Shown here: piece by piece, positions 25,025 to 35,100 of the stretch
How positions within the stretch are numbered: position 1 is the stretch's first letter
Layout: the number at the start of each line of letters is the position of its first letter
NCBI GenBank assembly: GCA_910586305.1
Contig: CAJUGS010000027.1
Coordinates: 1-45,028, forward strand
Source of the DNA: an uncultured Duncaniella sp.
GTDB lineage: Bacteria; Bacteroidota; Bacteroidia; Bacteroidales; Muribaculaceae
Direction: 5' to 3'
DNA length: 45,028 nt
The notes under the pieces: model-generated
The model's database searches: none
What the model saw: only the letters and a program-made list of their open reading frames with translations
Told to the model about the DNA's origin: nothing
Made by a program: the position numbers and the translations under genes

Positions 25025-28000
25025 TTATATGTCAAACTTGAAGCCGAGATTGAAACGGCGCACTGTAGGATATGCTCCCTGCGATGCAAGACCTGTTCCG
25101 GCGAAGTTTGATTCGCGGTCGTCAGGCATACGCGACCAGAGCCAGAGGTTGTTGCCGTTGAGATAAAGCTTGAAATTGCTTATTCCGAGTTTCTTGACCC
25201 AACCTCCTGTCCATGTATAGGCGATTTCCGCATTCTTCAGACGGATGTATGAACCGTCATAGTGATAGCGGGTTCCTTCATAGTAGGAAGGAGTGGAGCT
25301 CCAGCGTGGCAGAGGTATTCCGTCAGGATTAGAAGCCGACCAGTAAGAACCCTCATCGAAAACGTTGTTGAGGTGATTGTTGAGCGACTTGAAGCCTACG
25401 TAACGGCTGACATTTGTCACGCCATAGAACTGCACGAAGGCCGAGAAACCCTTCCATTCGAAACCGATGGTGGCATTATAGGTATTCTGGGGAGTGCCGG
25501 TGTAGCCATAAGGAGCATTGTCATTGGTATCAATGACACCGTCACCGTTATAGTCGACAGAGATATACTGACCGGGAAGCTTGTGATTGTTGTTAGTGTT
25601 GTGCTGGGTCATACCGATAACCTCGTTCCAGTCTTTGGCGATACCTGCTGTATAGATGGCATGGTCCTGACCGATGGCAAAGCCTGTGTTCTTCTGATAA
25701 TCGGGAGTAAGCTCGGGATCGTCATATGAAATCACCTTGTTTGTCGCATGGGTCATGTTGAAGTTACCCCAGAGATGAAGGTTGTTGTTGAAGGTGTAAT
25801 TGAGACGAAGTTCGAGTTCGAAGCCCGATGTGCGCACACGGCCGAGGTTGGCGGTGGGAGCGGTAGTTCCGTAATATGTGGGAACGGCACGCTTATCGCC
25901 TGTGATGAGAATGTCGCTGCGCTTGTCGCGGAAGAATTCGAGGCTACCGGCAGCGAAGTGGTTGAAGAACGAGTAGTCGATACCGAGGTTCTGCTTGATA
26001 GCCTTCTCCCAGTGTACATCGGGATTGCCGACAGCCTTCTCGAAATACCATGCGTAGGGAGAGTCAACCTGTTTGTTGATACCATGGAAGGACTGGCCGC
26101 CATAGCCCATCTGTGTAGCATACAGCCAGCGTGCGGGCACATAGTCATCACCAACCTCACCATAAGAATAGCGCACCTTGAGCATATCGAGCCAGCTGCG
26201 AGAGAACTTCATGAAGTTTTCCTGCGAAATCATCCAGCCCACAGCGCCTGAGTTGAAGAACGCGAAACGGTTTTTACGGCCGAAACGTTCCGAACCGTTA
26301 TAAGCGCCGTTGTATTCGGCAAAATACTTGTCGGCATAGTTGTATGTGGCACGGAAAGCCCAGTCCTCGCGATAGTTTGTAAACTGTGAACCGTAGGTGT
26401 TTTCAGTACGGTTAAATACGCCCATGGCAGAAACCTCATTCTGACCGAATTTTCCGGCCCAATAGAGCTGAGCCTGATAGAAGAGGTTACGGACTGTCTG
26501 ATTGTTGTCGACTGCACCTCCGTTGGTACTCCACTTGATGCCCTCGTTGAAGTCAAATCCGGTCTTGGTGTCGCCAACCTGTGAATAGGTCACCTCGCCA
26601 GTGATGGGATTGATCCACTTCTGCTGATAACCATTGTTGAGGTCATTGATGCCTCGGCCTGTCTCGACAAACACATTGTCCCACGACACGAGCGCCGATG
26701 CACGGAGGCCTTTGAGAAGGAATCCGAGATCCTGCTCGATGGTGAAGTCAGTGTTGATTCGGGTGGTGGTGACTTTTTCAGCTCCTGCAAGAGCGAGGTT
26801 TGTCACTGAGTTGGGTGACCCCTGGGTATCGATGGGATAGTAACCCCATGTTCCGTCGGAGTAGCGCGGGAGGAATGTGTCATGAGGCGCGCTGTAAGCA
26901 GCCTGCCAGAGCTGTGTGGTACCCCAGTCGCTGTCATTGAGGCCCCATGGACGCTTTTTCTCTCCGTTCATTCCGAAGAGGTTGACCTTGAAGACTGTCG
27001 AAGGTGTGACCTGGAAGTCAAGATTTGAACGCACGTTGACACGGTTATAGCCGTAGCCCGATTTGTATCCGCGTCCGTTGTCCCAGGTTCTGAAAAGGTC
27101 GCCTTCGTGAAGGAAGTCAACAGCAGCAAAATATTTCACGTTCTTTGTACCGCCGGCCACATTGATGTTGGGATTGTAGGCCATGGCATAGTCCTTGAAG
27201 AGCTCCTTCTGCCAGTCAACATCCACGTAGCGCTCCCACTCGTCGCCGGGATTGATGTACTTCTGAATGACATCTTCGGGATAGATATCATTCCAAGAAT
27301 CGGGATAGAGACCGAGTTCACGCTCGATAGCGCGGTTGCGGACACGTATAGCATCGGCCGAACCGAAAGTTTCGGGCAGTTTCGAAACCACCTTTGCTGT
27401 TACGTTCATGCCGATAGATATTTTAGCACGTCCCTCTTCGCCACGTTTGGTGGTGATTAGGATCACACCGTTGGCACCTTTCACACCATAGACTGCTGTA
27501 GCAGACGCGTCCTTGAGGACCGAGATGGTGCTGACAGAGCTGATGTCAACCGAGCTCATCGGACGCTCAATACCATCGACGAGCACGAGAGGCTGCGAAT
27601 TGTTCCATGAGCTTGCGCTTCGGATAATGATCTGCGGGTCTTCATCGCCCGGCATACCGGTAGACGACGTTGTGACTACACCTGGAAGATTACCTGTGAG
27701 CGCGGCACCAACGTTGCTGACACCACCAGCACGTTCGAGAGTTTCGCCTGTGGTCTGGGTGATAGCACCGACAACCGAAGCTTTTTTCTGCTGACCGTAG
27801 CCGACAACAACGACTTCGTCGAGCACCTCGGTGTCAGTAACAAGTGTCACATCAACCACCGAACGGCCGTCAACCTTGATATTCTGAGGAATCATACCGA
27901 CGTAGGAAAACTCCAGTACGGCGGTTTTAAGATTTGGAACATTGAGCGAATACCGACCGTCAATATCAGTCGCCATACCTCGTGAAGAGCCTTTGAGGAT

Positions 28001-28141
28001 TACTGAAACCCCCACAAGTGGTTCACCTGTGTCGTCAACCACTGTACCCCTGACCGTATCGGCGTGTGCCCACACCGTACCGATACCGATGAAGAGCACC
28101 AGGAGCGAAATGCATCGAAATAGTTTCTTTACATTTTCCAT
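25025..28141 (-). CDS. susC: SusC-like TonB-dependent transporter (first pair)
   Basis: This 1038-residue outer-membrane transporter has a signal peptide at about 1-27. A carboxypeptidase-D-like domain spans about 30-115 (VRGTVVDDTGEPLVGVSV), followed by the TonB box EVVVVGYG, a plug (about 125-235, GANGVILITTKRG) and a C-terminal barrel ending FNLGFKFDI. It corresponds to XusA. No promoter-like TAnnTTTG is visible in the 64-bp gap to the GH43 gene upstream, so it may be co-transcribed with it. Confidence 0.94.
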   Translation of the reverse strand: MENVKKLFRCISLLVLFIGIGTVWAHADTVRGTVVDDTGEPLVGVSVILKGSSRGMATDIDGRYSLNVPNLKTAVLEFSYVGMIPQNIKVDGRSVVDVTLVTDTEVLDEVVVVGYGQQKKASVVGAITQTTGETLERAGGVSNVGAALTGNLPGVVTTSSTGMPGDEDPQIIIRSASSWNNSQPLVLVDGIERPMSSVDISSVSTISVLKDASATAVYGVKGANGVILITTKRGEEGRAKISIGMNVTAKVVSKLPETFGSADAIRVRNRAIERELGLYPDSWNDIYPEDVIQKYINPGDEWERYVDVDWQKELFKDYAMAYNPNINVAGGTKNVKYFAAVDFLHEGDLFRTWDNGRGYKSGYGYNRVNVRSNLDFQVTPSTVFKVNLFGMNGEKKRPWGLNDSDWGTTQLWQAAYSAPHDTFLPRYSDGTWGYYPIDTQGSPNSVTNLALAGAEKVTTTRINTDFTIEQDLGFLLKGLRASALVSWDNVFVETGRGINDLNNGYQQKWINPITGEVTYSQVGDTKTGFDFNEGIKWSTNGGAVDNNQTVRNLFYQAQLYWAGKFGQNEVSAMGVFNRTENTYGSQFTNYREDWAFRATYNYADKYFAEYNGAYNGSERFGRKNRFAFFNSGAVGWMISQENFMKFSRSWLDMLKVRYSYGEVGDDYVPARWLYATQMGYGGQSFHGINKQVDSPYAWYFEKAVGNPDVHWEKAIKQNLGIDYSFFNHFAAGSLEFFRDKRSDILITGDKRAVPTYYGTTAPTANLGRVRTSGFELELRLNYTFNNNLHLWGNFNMTHATNKVISYDDPELTPDYQKNTGFAIGQDHAIYTAGIAKDWNEVIGMTQHNTNNNHKLPGQYISVDYNGDGVIDTNDNAPYGYTGTPQNTYNATIGFEWKGFSAFVQFYGVTNVSRYVGFKSLNNHLNNVFDEGSYWSASNPDGIPLPRWSSTPSYYEGTRYHYDGSYIRLKNAEIAYTWTGGWVKKLGISNFKLYLNGNNLWLWSRMPDDRESNFAGTGLASQGAYPTVRRFNLGFKFDI

Positions 28142-28178
28142 TGTTATTAATTTAAAGTAATATAAAATTGATAGATTG

Positions 28179-28193
28179 TCACTGTGTCAGTGA
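28179..28193. promoter_or_regulatory. Short hairpin upstream of first susC
   Basis: TCACTG-TGT-CAGTGA is a perfect 6-bp inverted repeat in the gap between GH43 and susC. There is no T-run, so it is not a terminator. It may be an RNA stem marking a processing site or leader. Confidence 0.4.
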
Positions 28194-28205
28194 ATAAGAA
28201 GCAGG

Positions 28206-29924
28206 TTAAATGCTATTTGAAGCGTAGAGCCCGATAGTAGTTCCTGTAAATCCACCGGCTTTGGCGGTCGATGTGAATCCGCCGTCTATTCCGGTCGCTA
28301 CTTCTTCCCATGTCTTTCCACCGTCGGCAGAGTAAGAGAAGCTAAGATCAAGTCCCTTCGATTCTACTTTAAGGCTAAGATTGTGAGTGCCGTCGGCAAT
28401 CGTCTTAGACGCGAGATCCTCGTGTCCGTTCTCAGTAATCTTGCGGAGCACTACAGCGTGACCGTCACTGTTGCGGGTCTTTGCAAGAAAATACTGGTGA
28501 GTCTCGTCTTTCATCAGAAGCATACCGGCACACTGCCTTTCATGTTCGGGATCGAAGATGATGTTGGTTGTTGCTGTATAATTATGGTGGTGAATACGGC
28601 GGCACACATATGGTATCACAGCCTTCTCAGAAGAAGTTACATCGGCACACTTGATTGTAAGGTAGCCGGGATTGGTGGTGAGTGAATAGAGGTCACCGGC
28701 GGTACCGCGCAATGTCATCCAGTCAAAACCGAGCACCGAGTCAGAGAACTCTTCATGACGAGCAAAATTGCCGAATGTCACATCGGCCTCACGCTTGACA
28801 CCCTCGCGACGAAGCTGCATCGGTACAACCTCGCCCTCAAGAGTCATGTAGGGCCATCCGTCCTCGGTCCATTTGACAGGCATCATGAATGTCTCGCGCC
28901 CGAGATTCTCCATATCATTGCTGACAGGACGGCAGGCCAGGAACACACTCCACCAGTCGCCTTCCTTGGTCTGCACGAGATCGGCATGACCGGCACAGGT
29001 GATGGGGTTTTCGCGCGATTTGTCGAGTGTGCGCTGTGTAAGGATAGGATTACCTTCCCAGGGAGTGAACGGGCCGAAGGGCGACGGACCGCGATAGATC
29101 ACCTCGCTGTGCCAGGTGCTTGTACCACCCTCGGCAGTCATGAGATAGTACTGGCCTCCCACTTTATATATATGCGGGCCTTCACACCAGATTGGTTTCT
29201 CTTCCGGACGGCAGCCTTTGTTTACAACAATCTTACGCTCGCCAACACACTTGTCGGTGGCGGTGTCAAACTCTACTACTCGAACGGTGCGGTGTCCGGG
29301 ATATTCCGGCTTGCCGTCAGGAGCATCATCGTTGTTGACTATGTAGCCCTTGCCATCCTCATCAAAGAAGAACGCCGGGTCGATTCCCTGCACTTCAGGA
29401 AGCATGATGGGATCCGACCACTCACCAAACGGATCCTGGGTCTTGACAAAGAAGTTGCCCGAGCCCACGTTGGTCGTAATCATGTAGTATGTCTTGTTGG
29501 CAGGATTGTAGGAGATGTCAGGGGCAAAGATGCCTCCGCTGACGTGTTGCTTCTCCATGTTCTGAAGCTGCGAGGGGCGCGACAGGATGTGGCCCACCTG
29601 CTTCCAGTTAACAAGGTCACGGCTGTGGAACAGAGGCACACCGGGGAAGTAGGTAAATGTAGATGTGGCGATGAAATAGTCGCCTTCGCCATTGGTACAG
29701 ATCGTAGGATCTGAATACCATCCGGGAAGAATGGGATTGTAAAACGAGCTCTCGTCGGCAAGAGGATTGGACGCATAATAGTCGTCAGCACCCTCATAGG
29801 TAAACGAGTCGAAAATCGCTACTGATTGCTGTGGTTCTATACTTTTGGCCGACGTTGACGTGCAACTGTCGAGCATAGCGATAAAACCGGCTGAAACTGC
29901 GATTAAAGCTAATTTTGTTTTCAT
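28206..29924 (-). CDS. GH43 beta-xylosidase-like lipoprotein
   Basis: I start this 572-residue protein at 29924 (MKTKLALIAVSAGF...). The 17 extra upstream codons do not look like a signal peptide. A likely lipobox MLDSC places the modified Cys at 21. The GH43 propeller spans about 60-355, with Asp72 (YSDPTIC), Asp182 (GIDPAFF) and Glu248 (WCEGPHI). Residues 370-572 form a concanavalin-like C-terminal domain (GH43_C2). The SFYNPILPGWYSDP motif is typical of beta-xylosidases and arabinofuranosidases of the GH43_1/11/12 type. It is the first gene upstream of the susCD genes. A promoter candidate and inverted repeats lie just upstream. Confidence 0.87.
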   Translation of the reverse strand: MKTKLALIAVSAGFIAMLDSCTSTSAKSIEPQQSVAIFDSFTYEGADDYYASNPLADESSFYNPILPGWYSDPTICTNGEGDYFIATSTFTYFPGVPLFHSRDLVNWKQVGHILSRPSQLQNMEKQHVSGGIFAPDISYNPANKTYYMITTNVGSGNFFVKTQDPFGEWSDPIMLPEVQGIDPAFFFDEDGKGYIVNNDDAPDGKPEYPGHRTVRVVEFDTATDKCVGERKIVVNKGCRPEEKPIWCEGPHIYKVGGQYYLMTAEGGTSTWHSEVIYRGPSPFGPFTPWEGNPILTQRTLDKSRENPITCAGHADLVQTKEGDWWSVFLACRPVSNDMENLGRETFMMPVKWTEDGWPYMTLEGEVVPMQLRREGVKREADVTFGNFARHEEFSDSVLGFDWMTLRGTAGDLYSLTTNPGYLTIKCADVTSSEKAVIPYVCRRIHHHNYTATTNIIFDPEHERQCAGMLLMKDETHQYFLAKTRNSDGHAVVLRKITENGHEDLASKTIADGTHNLSLKVESKGLDLSFSYSADGGKTWEEVATGIDGGFTSTAKAGGFTGTTIGLYASNSI

Positions 29925-29932
29925 GAGATTTG

Positions 29933-30009
29933 GGTTAAATCGTTGTGCGATGTGATTAAGGGTTAAACATTGCAAATTTATCCTATTATATCAAGACCAG
30001 CGTTTAACC
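29933..30009 (-). promoter_or_regulatory. Candidate promoter/operator of the susC operon
   Basis: On the minus strand the -7-like TAAATTTG lies at 29980-29973, about 50 bp before the GH43 ATG. It is flanked by the inverted pair GGTTAAAC (29961-29968) and GTTTAACC (30002-30009). A third related copy, GGTTAAAT, lies at 29933-29940. No good -33 TTTG is present at 19-20 bp, as expected for an activator-dependent promoter. The repeats may bind the HTCS. This is inference from layout only. Confidence 0.45.
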
Positions 30010-30115
30010 ACGACTCCAAGACGTTCATATTTAACACATATGACTTACCCGTTTGTATCATTTTCATGCATATTTGGATCTCTTAAATTTTTTACAACTT
30101 GTTTTTCAGTACATT

Positions 30116-30154
30116 GCAAAAATGGGGAGCTACGCTCCGCGCGCTGCTCCCCAT
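30116..30154 (-). terminator. Intrinsic terminator after GH43
   Basis: The stem ATGGGGAGC / GCTCCCCAT is followed on the minus strand by TTTTTGC. It ends the transcript of the 30325-31920 gene, which therefore is probably a separate unit from the susC operon. Confidence 0.8.
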
Positions 30155-30324
30155 ATAAAAAGTTAAGTGTGTTGAAACGTCTTGATAAATTGAAGACAAA
30201 GGAATAAATCAGATTTTGATTATGAAAACAATACAGAAATGAAGTGTCGCAAAAACCAAAAATGCAATCTATTACTTAGAAAAAACCTATATTGTAACTA
30301 CCTATTGTTATATTATTGCAAATG

Positions 30325-31920
30325 TCATTTGCTCTTCTTATACCTGAAATAGTCGACATCGACATAGCCTCCGGACGAGACGGTGGCATAGTTATAGATG
30401 GCAAAACGTGTGCCCATAAAGAACCTCCGGTAGTCGAATTTCATCTTGAATTCCGAACCTATCGGTTTCCAATTACGACCGTTGGTGCTATAGAAGAATG
30501 TAGCGATGTCACGTCCGGGGTTGAAATCAGCACATATTTTAAGATATATGTTGTTGCCTTTGACAGCCACCCGCTCAATTTCCTGATCATTGACCGAGCT
30601 CACTGTGTGTCCGTCGCCGAGACTCACTGACGAGGTCGAAGCAGAAAGCCATTTGCGGCCACCCTCCTTGACAACCGAGAGCAGACCGGAATCGCCGTTG
30701 AGTGCCGCAAACCCTGCGACATCGCCATCTTTCATCTTTGAGATGTCGAGTCTGACTATTCCCTCGCACAACGGACCTTCCATTCGCTGGGTGATGGTGT
30801 TGGGGGCCTCGAATATGTTGTTTACAATGCGCGAGGTCGACAGGCGCAGATGTCCGGGCCTGTCGCTCAGCGACCACGCCGAATCAACCGGGTTATGATT
30901 CCATTCCCAAAGTATTGACTTTTTGCCGTCCGAAAATTCATCGGAAGCCACAATGCCGTCTCCGGCAACAGAAACAGTAGCCTTGTCAACTCGCGAGGGA
31001 ACACGCCCGTCGCTATCTCCAAGCATTGGCCATCCGTCGACCCAGCGGCACGGGTTGAGTGTGAGTATACGCCCCACTCCACCACGGTCCTGGAAAATCA
31101 TGCCCCACCAGTCACCGTCGGCATCATCGACAATACATCCTTGTCCGACATATGGGAAACCACCGAATTCCGACTGAAGAATCACACATTTCTCATAAGG
31201 ACCACATATATTGTCGGCCCGATAGCAGAGCTGACGACGCGGCTTGCCAGCAGGCCATGAGATAACAAGCGCGTAGTATTTGCCATTGTGTTTCACGACA
31301 CGGCTTCCTTCATGAAGCCCGGTCTCTGTCTCGTCAGGAATAATAACAGTGGTATCTACCCCACCCTCCTTGACGCCCGACAAGTCGGGGTTGAGTTCAC
31401 GCAGGCGAATACGGCCGCTGCCATAGAACACATAGACACGGCCGTCGTCGTCAAACAGCAAGGACGAGTCATGAAAGTGGTCCGTGCGACTAACGAGCTC
31501 CCACTTGCCGGCAGGGTCATCAGTTGTGTATATATATGATTTATACGGAGCATCATTGGGAGAAAAAAGCACGTAGAAACGTCCGTTGTGATAGCGGAGC
31601 GATGTGGCCCACTGACCTTTTCCATAGACTGTGCCTCCTTCAAGGTCATAGCGAGGAGTGTCATTGAGCTTGTCGAATACATAGCCCACAGTCTCCCAGT
31701 TGACGAGGTCCTTAGATTTCATGACCGGACATCCCGGCATCAAGTGCATGGTGGTGCTGACCATATAGAAATCATCACCTACTCTGATTACGTCGGGGTC
31801 AGGAACATCCGCCCATATGACAGGATTGGAGAATCCGTCGGACGAATTCCCGACGGCAACAACCGGCGACACAAGTGACGCAAGCATTGCTATTAGCGAG
31901 ATTTTTACTGTCTTTATCAT
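30325..31920 (-). CDS. GH43 beta-xylosidase/arabinofuranosidase
   Basis: This 531-residue secreted protein has a signal peptide of about 22 residues. The GH43 propeller spans about 30-320, with Asp41 (VPDPDVIR), Asp151 (FHDSSLLF) and Glu204 (LHEGSRVV). Residues 335-531 form a concanavalin-like GH43_C2 domain. The sequence type (SNPVIWADVPDPDVIRV) is that of GH43_12-like enzymes acting on xylo- and arabinoxylo-oligosaccharides. It forms a single-gene transcript, divergent from the HTCS gene, and is closed by its own terminator. Confidence 0.87.
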   Translation of the reverse strand: MIKTVKISLIAMLASLVSPVVAVGNSSDGFSNPVIWADVPDPDVIRVGDDFYMVSTTMHLMPGCPVMKSKDLVNWETVGYVFDKLNDTPRYDLEGGTVYGKGQWATSLRYHNGRFYVLFSPNDAPYKSYIYTTDDPAGKWELVSRTDHFHDSSLLFDDDGRVYVFYGSGRIRLRELNPDLSGVKEGGVDTTVIIPDETETGLHEGSRVVKHNGKYYALVISWPAGKPRRQLCYRADNICGPYEKCVILQSEFGGFPYVGQGCIVDDADGDWWGMIFQDRGGVGRILTLNPCRWVDGWPMLGDSDGRVPSRVDKATVSVAGDGIVASDEFSDGKKSILWEWNHNPVDSAWSLSDRPGHLRLSTSRIVNNIFEAPNTITQRMEGPLCEGIVRLDISKMKDGDVAGFAALNGDSGLLSVVKEGGRKWLSASTSSVSLGDGHTVSSVNDQEIERVAVKGNNIYLKICADFNPGRDIATFFYSTNGRNWKPIGSEFKMKFDYRRFFMGTRFAIYNYATVSSGGYVDVDYFRYKKSK

Positions 31921-31969
31921 GGAATCTGATTTTTGAGTTGAACACGTCTGCGACGGACCATGCCGCCAT

Positions 31970-31992
31970 CCACTTTAACAGTGGCAAAGTTA
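31970..31992 (-). promoter_or_regulatory. Candidate promoter of divergent GH43
   Basis: The minus-strand TAACTTTG (31992-31985) matches the -7 consensus. The 5-bp inverted repeat CCACT-TTAAC-AGTGG (31970-31984) directly follows it, at the expected start of transcription. No -33 TTTG lies at the usual distance, which suggests activation, probably by the adjacent HTCS. Confidence 0.45.
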
Positions 31993-32120
31993 CAACTATA
32001 TTATACATCCTTGATTATACGACAAATCATCGAGATAAGTCTATGACAACACCTCGTGCGCATTTGTATTATTTCCATACACATTTGTCACACCATGCGG
32101 AATTACGTCCGTTTTCATTT

Positions 32121-32148
32121 TTTGTGTCGCTGATTTTTTGTATTTTTG
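32121..32148 (+). promoter_or_regulatory. Candidate promoter of HTCS gene
   Basis: The -7-like TATTTTTG (32141-32148) has a TTTG at 32121-32124, spaced 16 bp, which is shorter than usual. The start codon at 32165 leaves a leader of only about 10 nt. Confidence 0.45.
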
Positions 32149-32164
32149 TGTAAGAATCTTCGCC

Positions 32165-35100
32165 ATGAAATACATTAACCGAATTCTTACATTCTTTGCA
32201 CTGATACTGTCCTCTGTATTCAACATGGAGGCCATTCAAAACACGCGCCTATTTAATGACAAGGAAGTCATATCGTCAAATTATAGCAGTTTCTGTCTTG
32301 ACAAAGACGGCTATCTGTGGATAGGCACCCAATACGGGCTCTTGCGCTTCGATGGCACCAATTTTGACAAGTATCTCCACGACGAGAACTCAGAAACATC
32401 TCTGAGCGACAACCGTATTCTGAAAATACTCCGCGATAAAGACGACCGGATGTGGATAGCCACCTGTGAAGGCCTTAACCTATATGAGCCTAACACCGAC
32501 AGTTTCAGACGCATAACACTCCCCACTCTTGACCTTTATGGGTATATCATGGATATCTGCCAGATTTCAAACGGCGACATCATATTTATGGTATCCGGAG
32601 TGGGCCTCTATATCATAGACTTTTCATCAGGAGAACCTGTAGCTGTGAAGTTCATGCCACAAATAGAGGAAACAAAAACAATAAATACGCTTCAATACAC
32701 GCCAAAAAGCGAATTGATTTGTGGCAACCACGCAGGCGAAATCATCAAGATATCCTCAAACGGACAATCCAACAAATTCAAACTATCCGACTCTTATATA
32801 AAGATTCTTCTCCGTGACCAAGAGGACAACATTTTCATAGCCTCCACAGAAAAGGCCTGGAAATGGGATCTAAAGACCGACACATTCACACCCATAAAAA
32901 TATCCGACGGACACAAGCCCGTGTTAAATTGTGCCGAACTTACCGTAAACGGCGACATACTTGTCGGATCTATCGGATGCGGTGTTTTTCGCCTCGAAAA
33001 GAACTCAACCGAGCTGAAGCCCTACCATGAGCTCAACAATCCGCTCATCAACATAAACAGTGCCAGAATCTCGACAATACATGAAGATCCACTGGGCAAT
33101 CTATGGCTCGGAAGTTCACACCAAGGCATAATCATGTCTCCCAAACGCGAGATACCGTTCAACTACGTCAACATCGCACGCGCTGTCAAAGATTATTCCG
33201 GAGGCGAGACCAATATAGCCATGTTTCCAGACTCTGATGACATATGGGTCGGTCTTGACAACGGACTCCTCATCTCTATAAATGAATATGGCCACCTGCT
33301 CTCGCGTCACCAGTTCGGAGGAGGGATAAGCGCATTGCTCGCCTCGAAATCAGGCAAATTATATCTCGGAGTCGACAACCACGGCCTTTATGAACTCGAC
33401 CCGGCATCAGGCGCGACAATATATCTCAACGGGAAGAAAATAAACAACACATCTCTGACTTCGTCAGGCGAAAAAGTACTCCCTATGGGTAGCACGGACC
33501 CAAGTAAAATACGCCTGTCTTTCCGCGACAATTCGCTAATGCTCCGAATGTCAACCAAAAACTTCTGGGATACCGACAATCTGGTTTTCCAGTGGCGCAT
33601 CCCTGATATCGTAAACAACTGGGTATCAACAACGCCCGGAAGCGGTATCATAGCCCTACCCCACCTTCAGTCGGGCAGCTACAGACTGGAGGTCCGCGCG
33701 ACCGAAAACGGATTGTTTTCCGACATTAAGACCGTGACAATATCAGTCTCTTCACCATGGTATCTGTCGCCTGTGGCTAAAATACTATATCTTTTGCTGC
33801 TATGCGCTCTTTTCTTCCTGGCATGGAGAGCGATGAAACATAAAAACTCAGAACGCGTCAATGAAGAAAAAATCAAATTCTTCATAAATATCTCACATGA
33901 AATCCGTTCGCCTCTTACTCTGATACTCAGTCCGCTCGAACGCATCATGAAAAAGGAGCATGACCTTGAAACAACTAAAAACCTGAATGCCATACACCGC
34001 AATGCCAACAGGATTCTCGGCCTTATCAACCAGCTGCTTGACATCAGAAAGATTGACAAGGGCAAAATGAAGATCCGGTGTTCGGAGACGGAATTTATCA
34101 GCTTCACACGCGAACTTGTAGAAATATTCAAACCTCAGGCCGAAGAAAAAGGTCTGAGCCTCGAATTCGTCACAAAGGACCCTTCACTAACCAACCTTAC
34201 CGTATGGATTGACAGGAATAACTTTGACAAAGTACTGGTCAACCTCATATCAAACGCCATAAAATACACTCCGTCCGGAGGCGATATTCAAGTATCTGTC
34301 AGCCAGTGCGTTGCACAAGAATTAGGGGGGGTTGAATGTGTTGAAATCCAAGTGCTTGACACAGGTATTGGTCTCAACGAGAAGAACATCGACAGGTTGT
34401 TTGACCGTTTCTATCAAGGCAAGTTCAATCATGGAGACATTCCACTCGGATTCGGAATCGGACTTGACCTATGCCGTCAGCTCGTGGAACTTCACAACGG
34501 AGTCATCACCGCAGCAAACCGCACAGATTGCAAAGGCAGCTGTTTCACCGTGCGCATACCCGTCAGATGCACAAGTGCCGACGAGACTGTTGCAGAAGAA
34601 ACACAATCACCAGTAAATGACCGAAAAATCGCTCCCTCTGTAACACAAATACCTCATTCTGAAGCAAAAAGAAACTCCAAGAATTCATCGCTTAGAATAC
34701 TTGTGGTCGACGATGATGCAGAAATACGGTCGTTCCTCAAAGATATTCTTTCGGGATTCGGGAAAGTGACCGAAGCCACCAACGGCGAGGAGGCAATGAG
34801 ATGTGTCATGGAGAAAACACCCGACCTCATCATATCAGACGTAGTGATGCCCTGCATGGATGGTCTCACACTGCTCAAAACGCTCAAGAGCAATGTGGAC
34901 ACTAACCACATCCCTGTAATCCTGCTGAGTTCGAAGAACGATGTGTCTGACCGTATGGCCGGCTGGGACAAAGGTGCCGACGGATATATCGGAAAACCAT
35001 TTATTGTCGAAGAGCTGCAGGCTATGGTAGACAATCTGATTGACAACCGTCTGAGATTAAAAGGAAAATTCTCAGGCACTCAGCAACAGGACGGTAAAAT

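Larger units (their letters stand above)
29925..30324. other. Non-coding gap between two GH43 genes
   Basis: No ORF is supported. From right to left it holds 160 AT-rich bases after the GH43 stop, a terminator at 30116-30154, and a promoter/operator candidate at 29933-30009. It therefore separates two transcription units on the minus strand. Confidence 0.6.

Noticed and set aside
28755..29714. 319-codon plus-strand open frame
   Set aside because: It lies wholly opposite the GH43 gene with clear catalytic motifs. It is a mirror frame.
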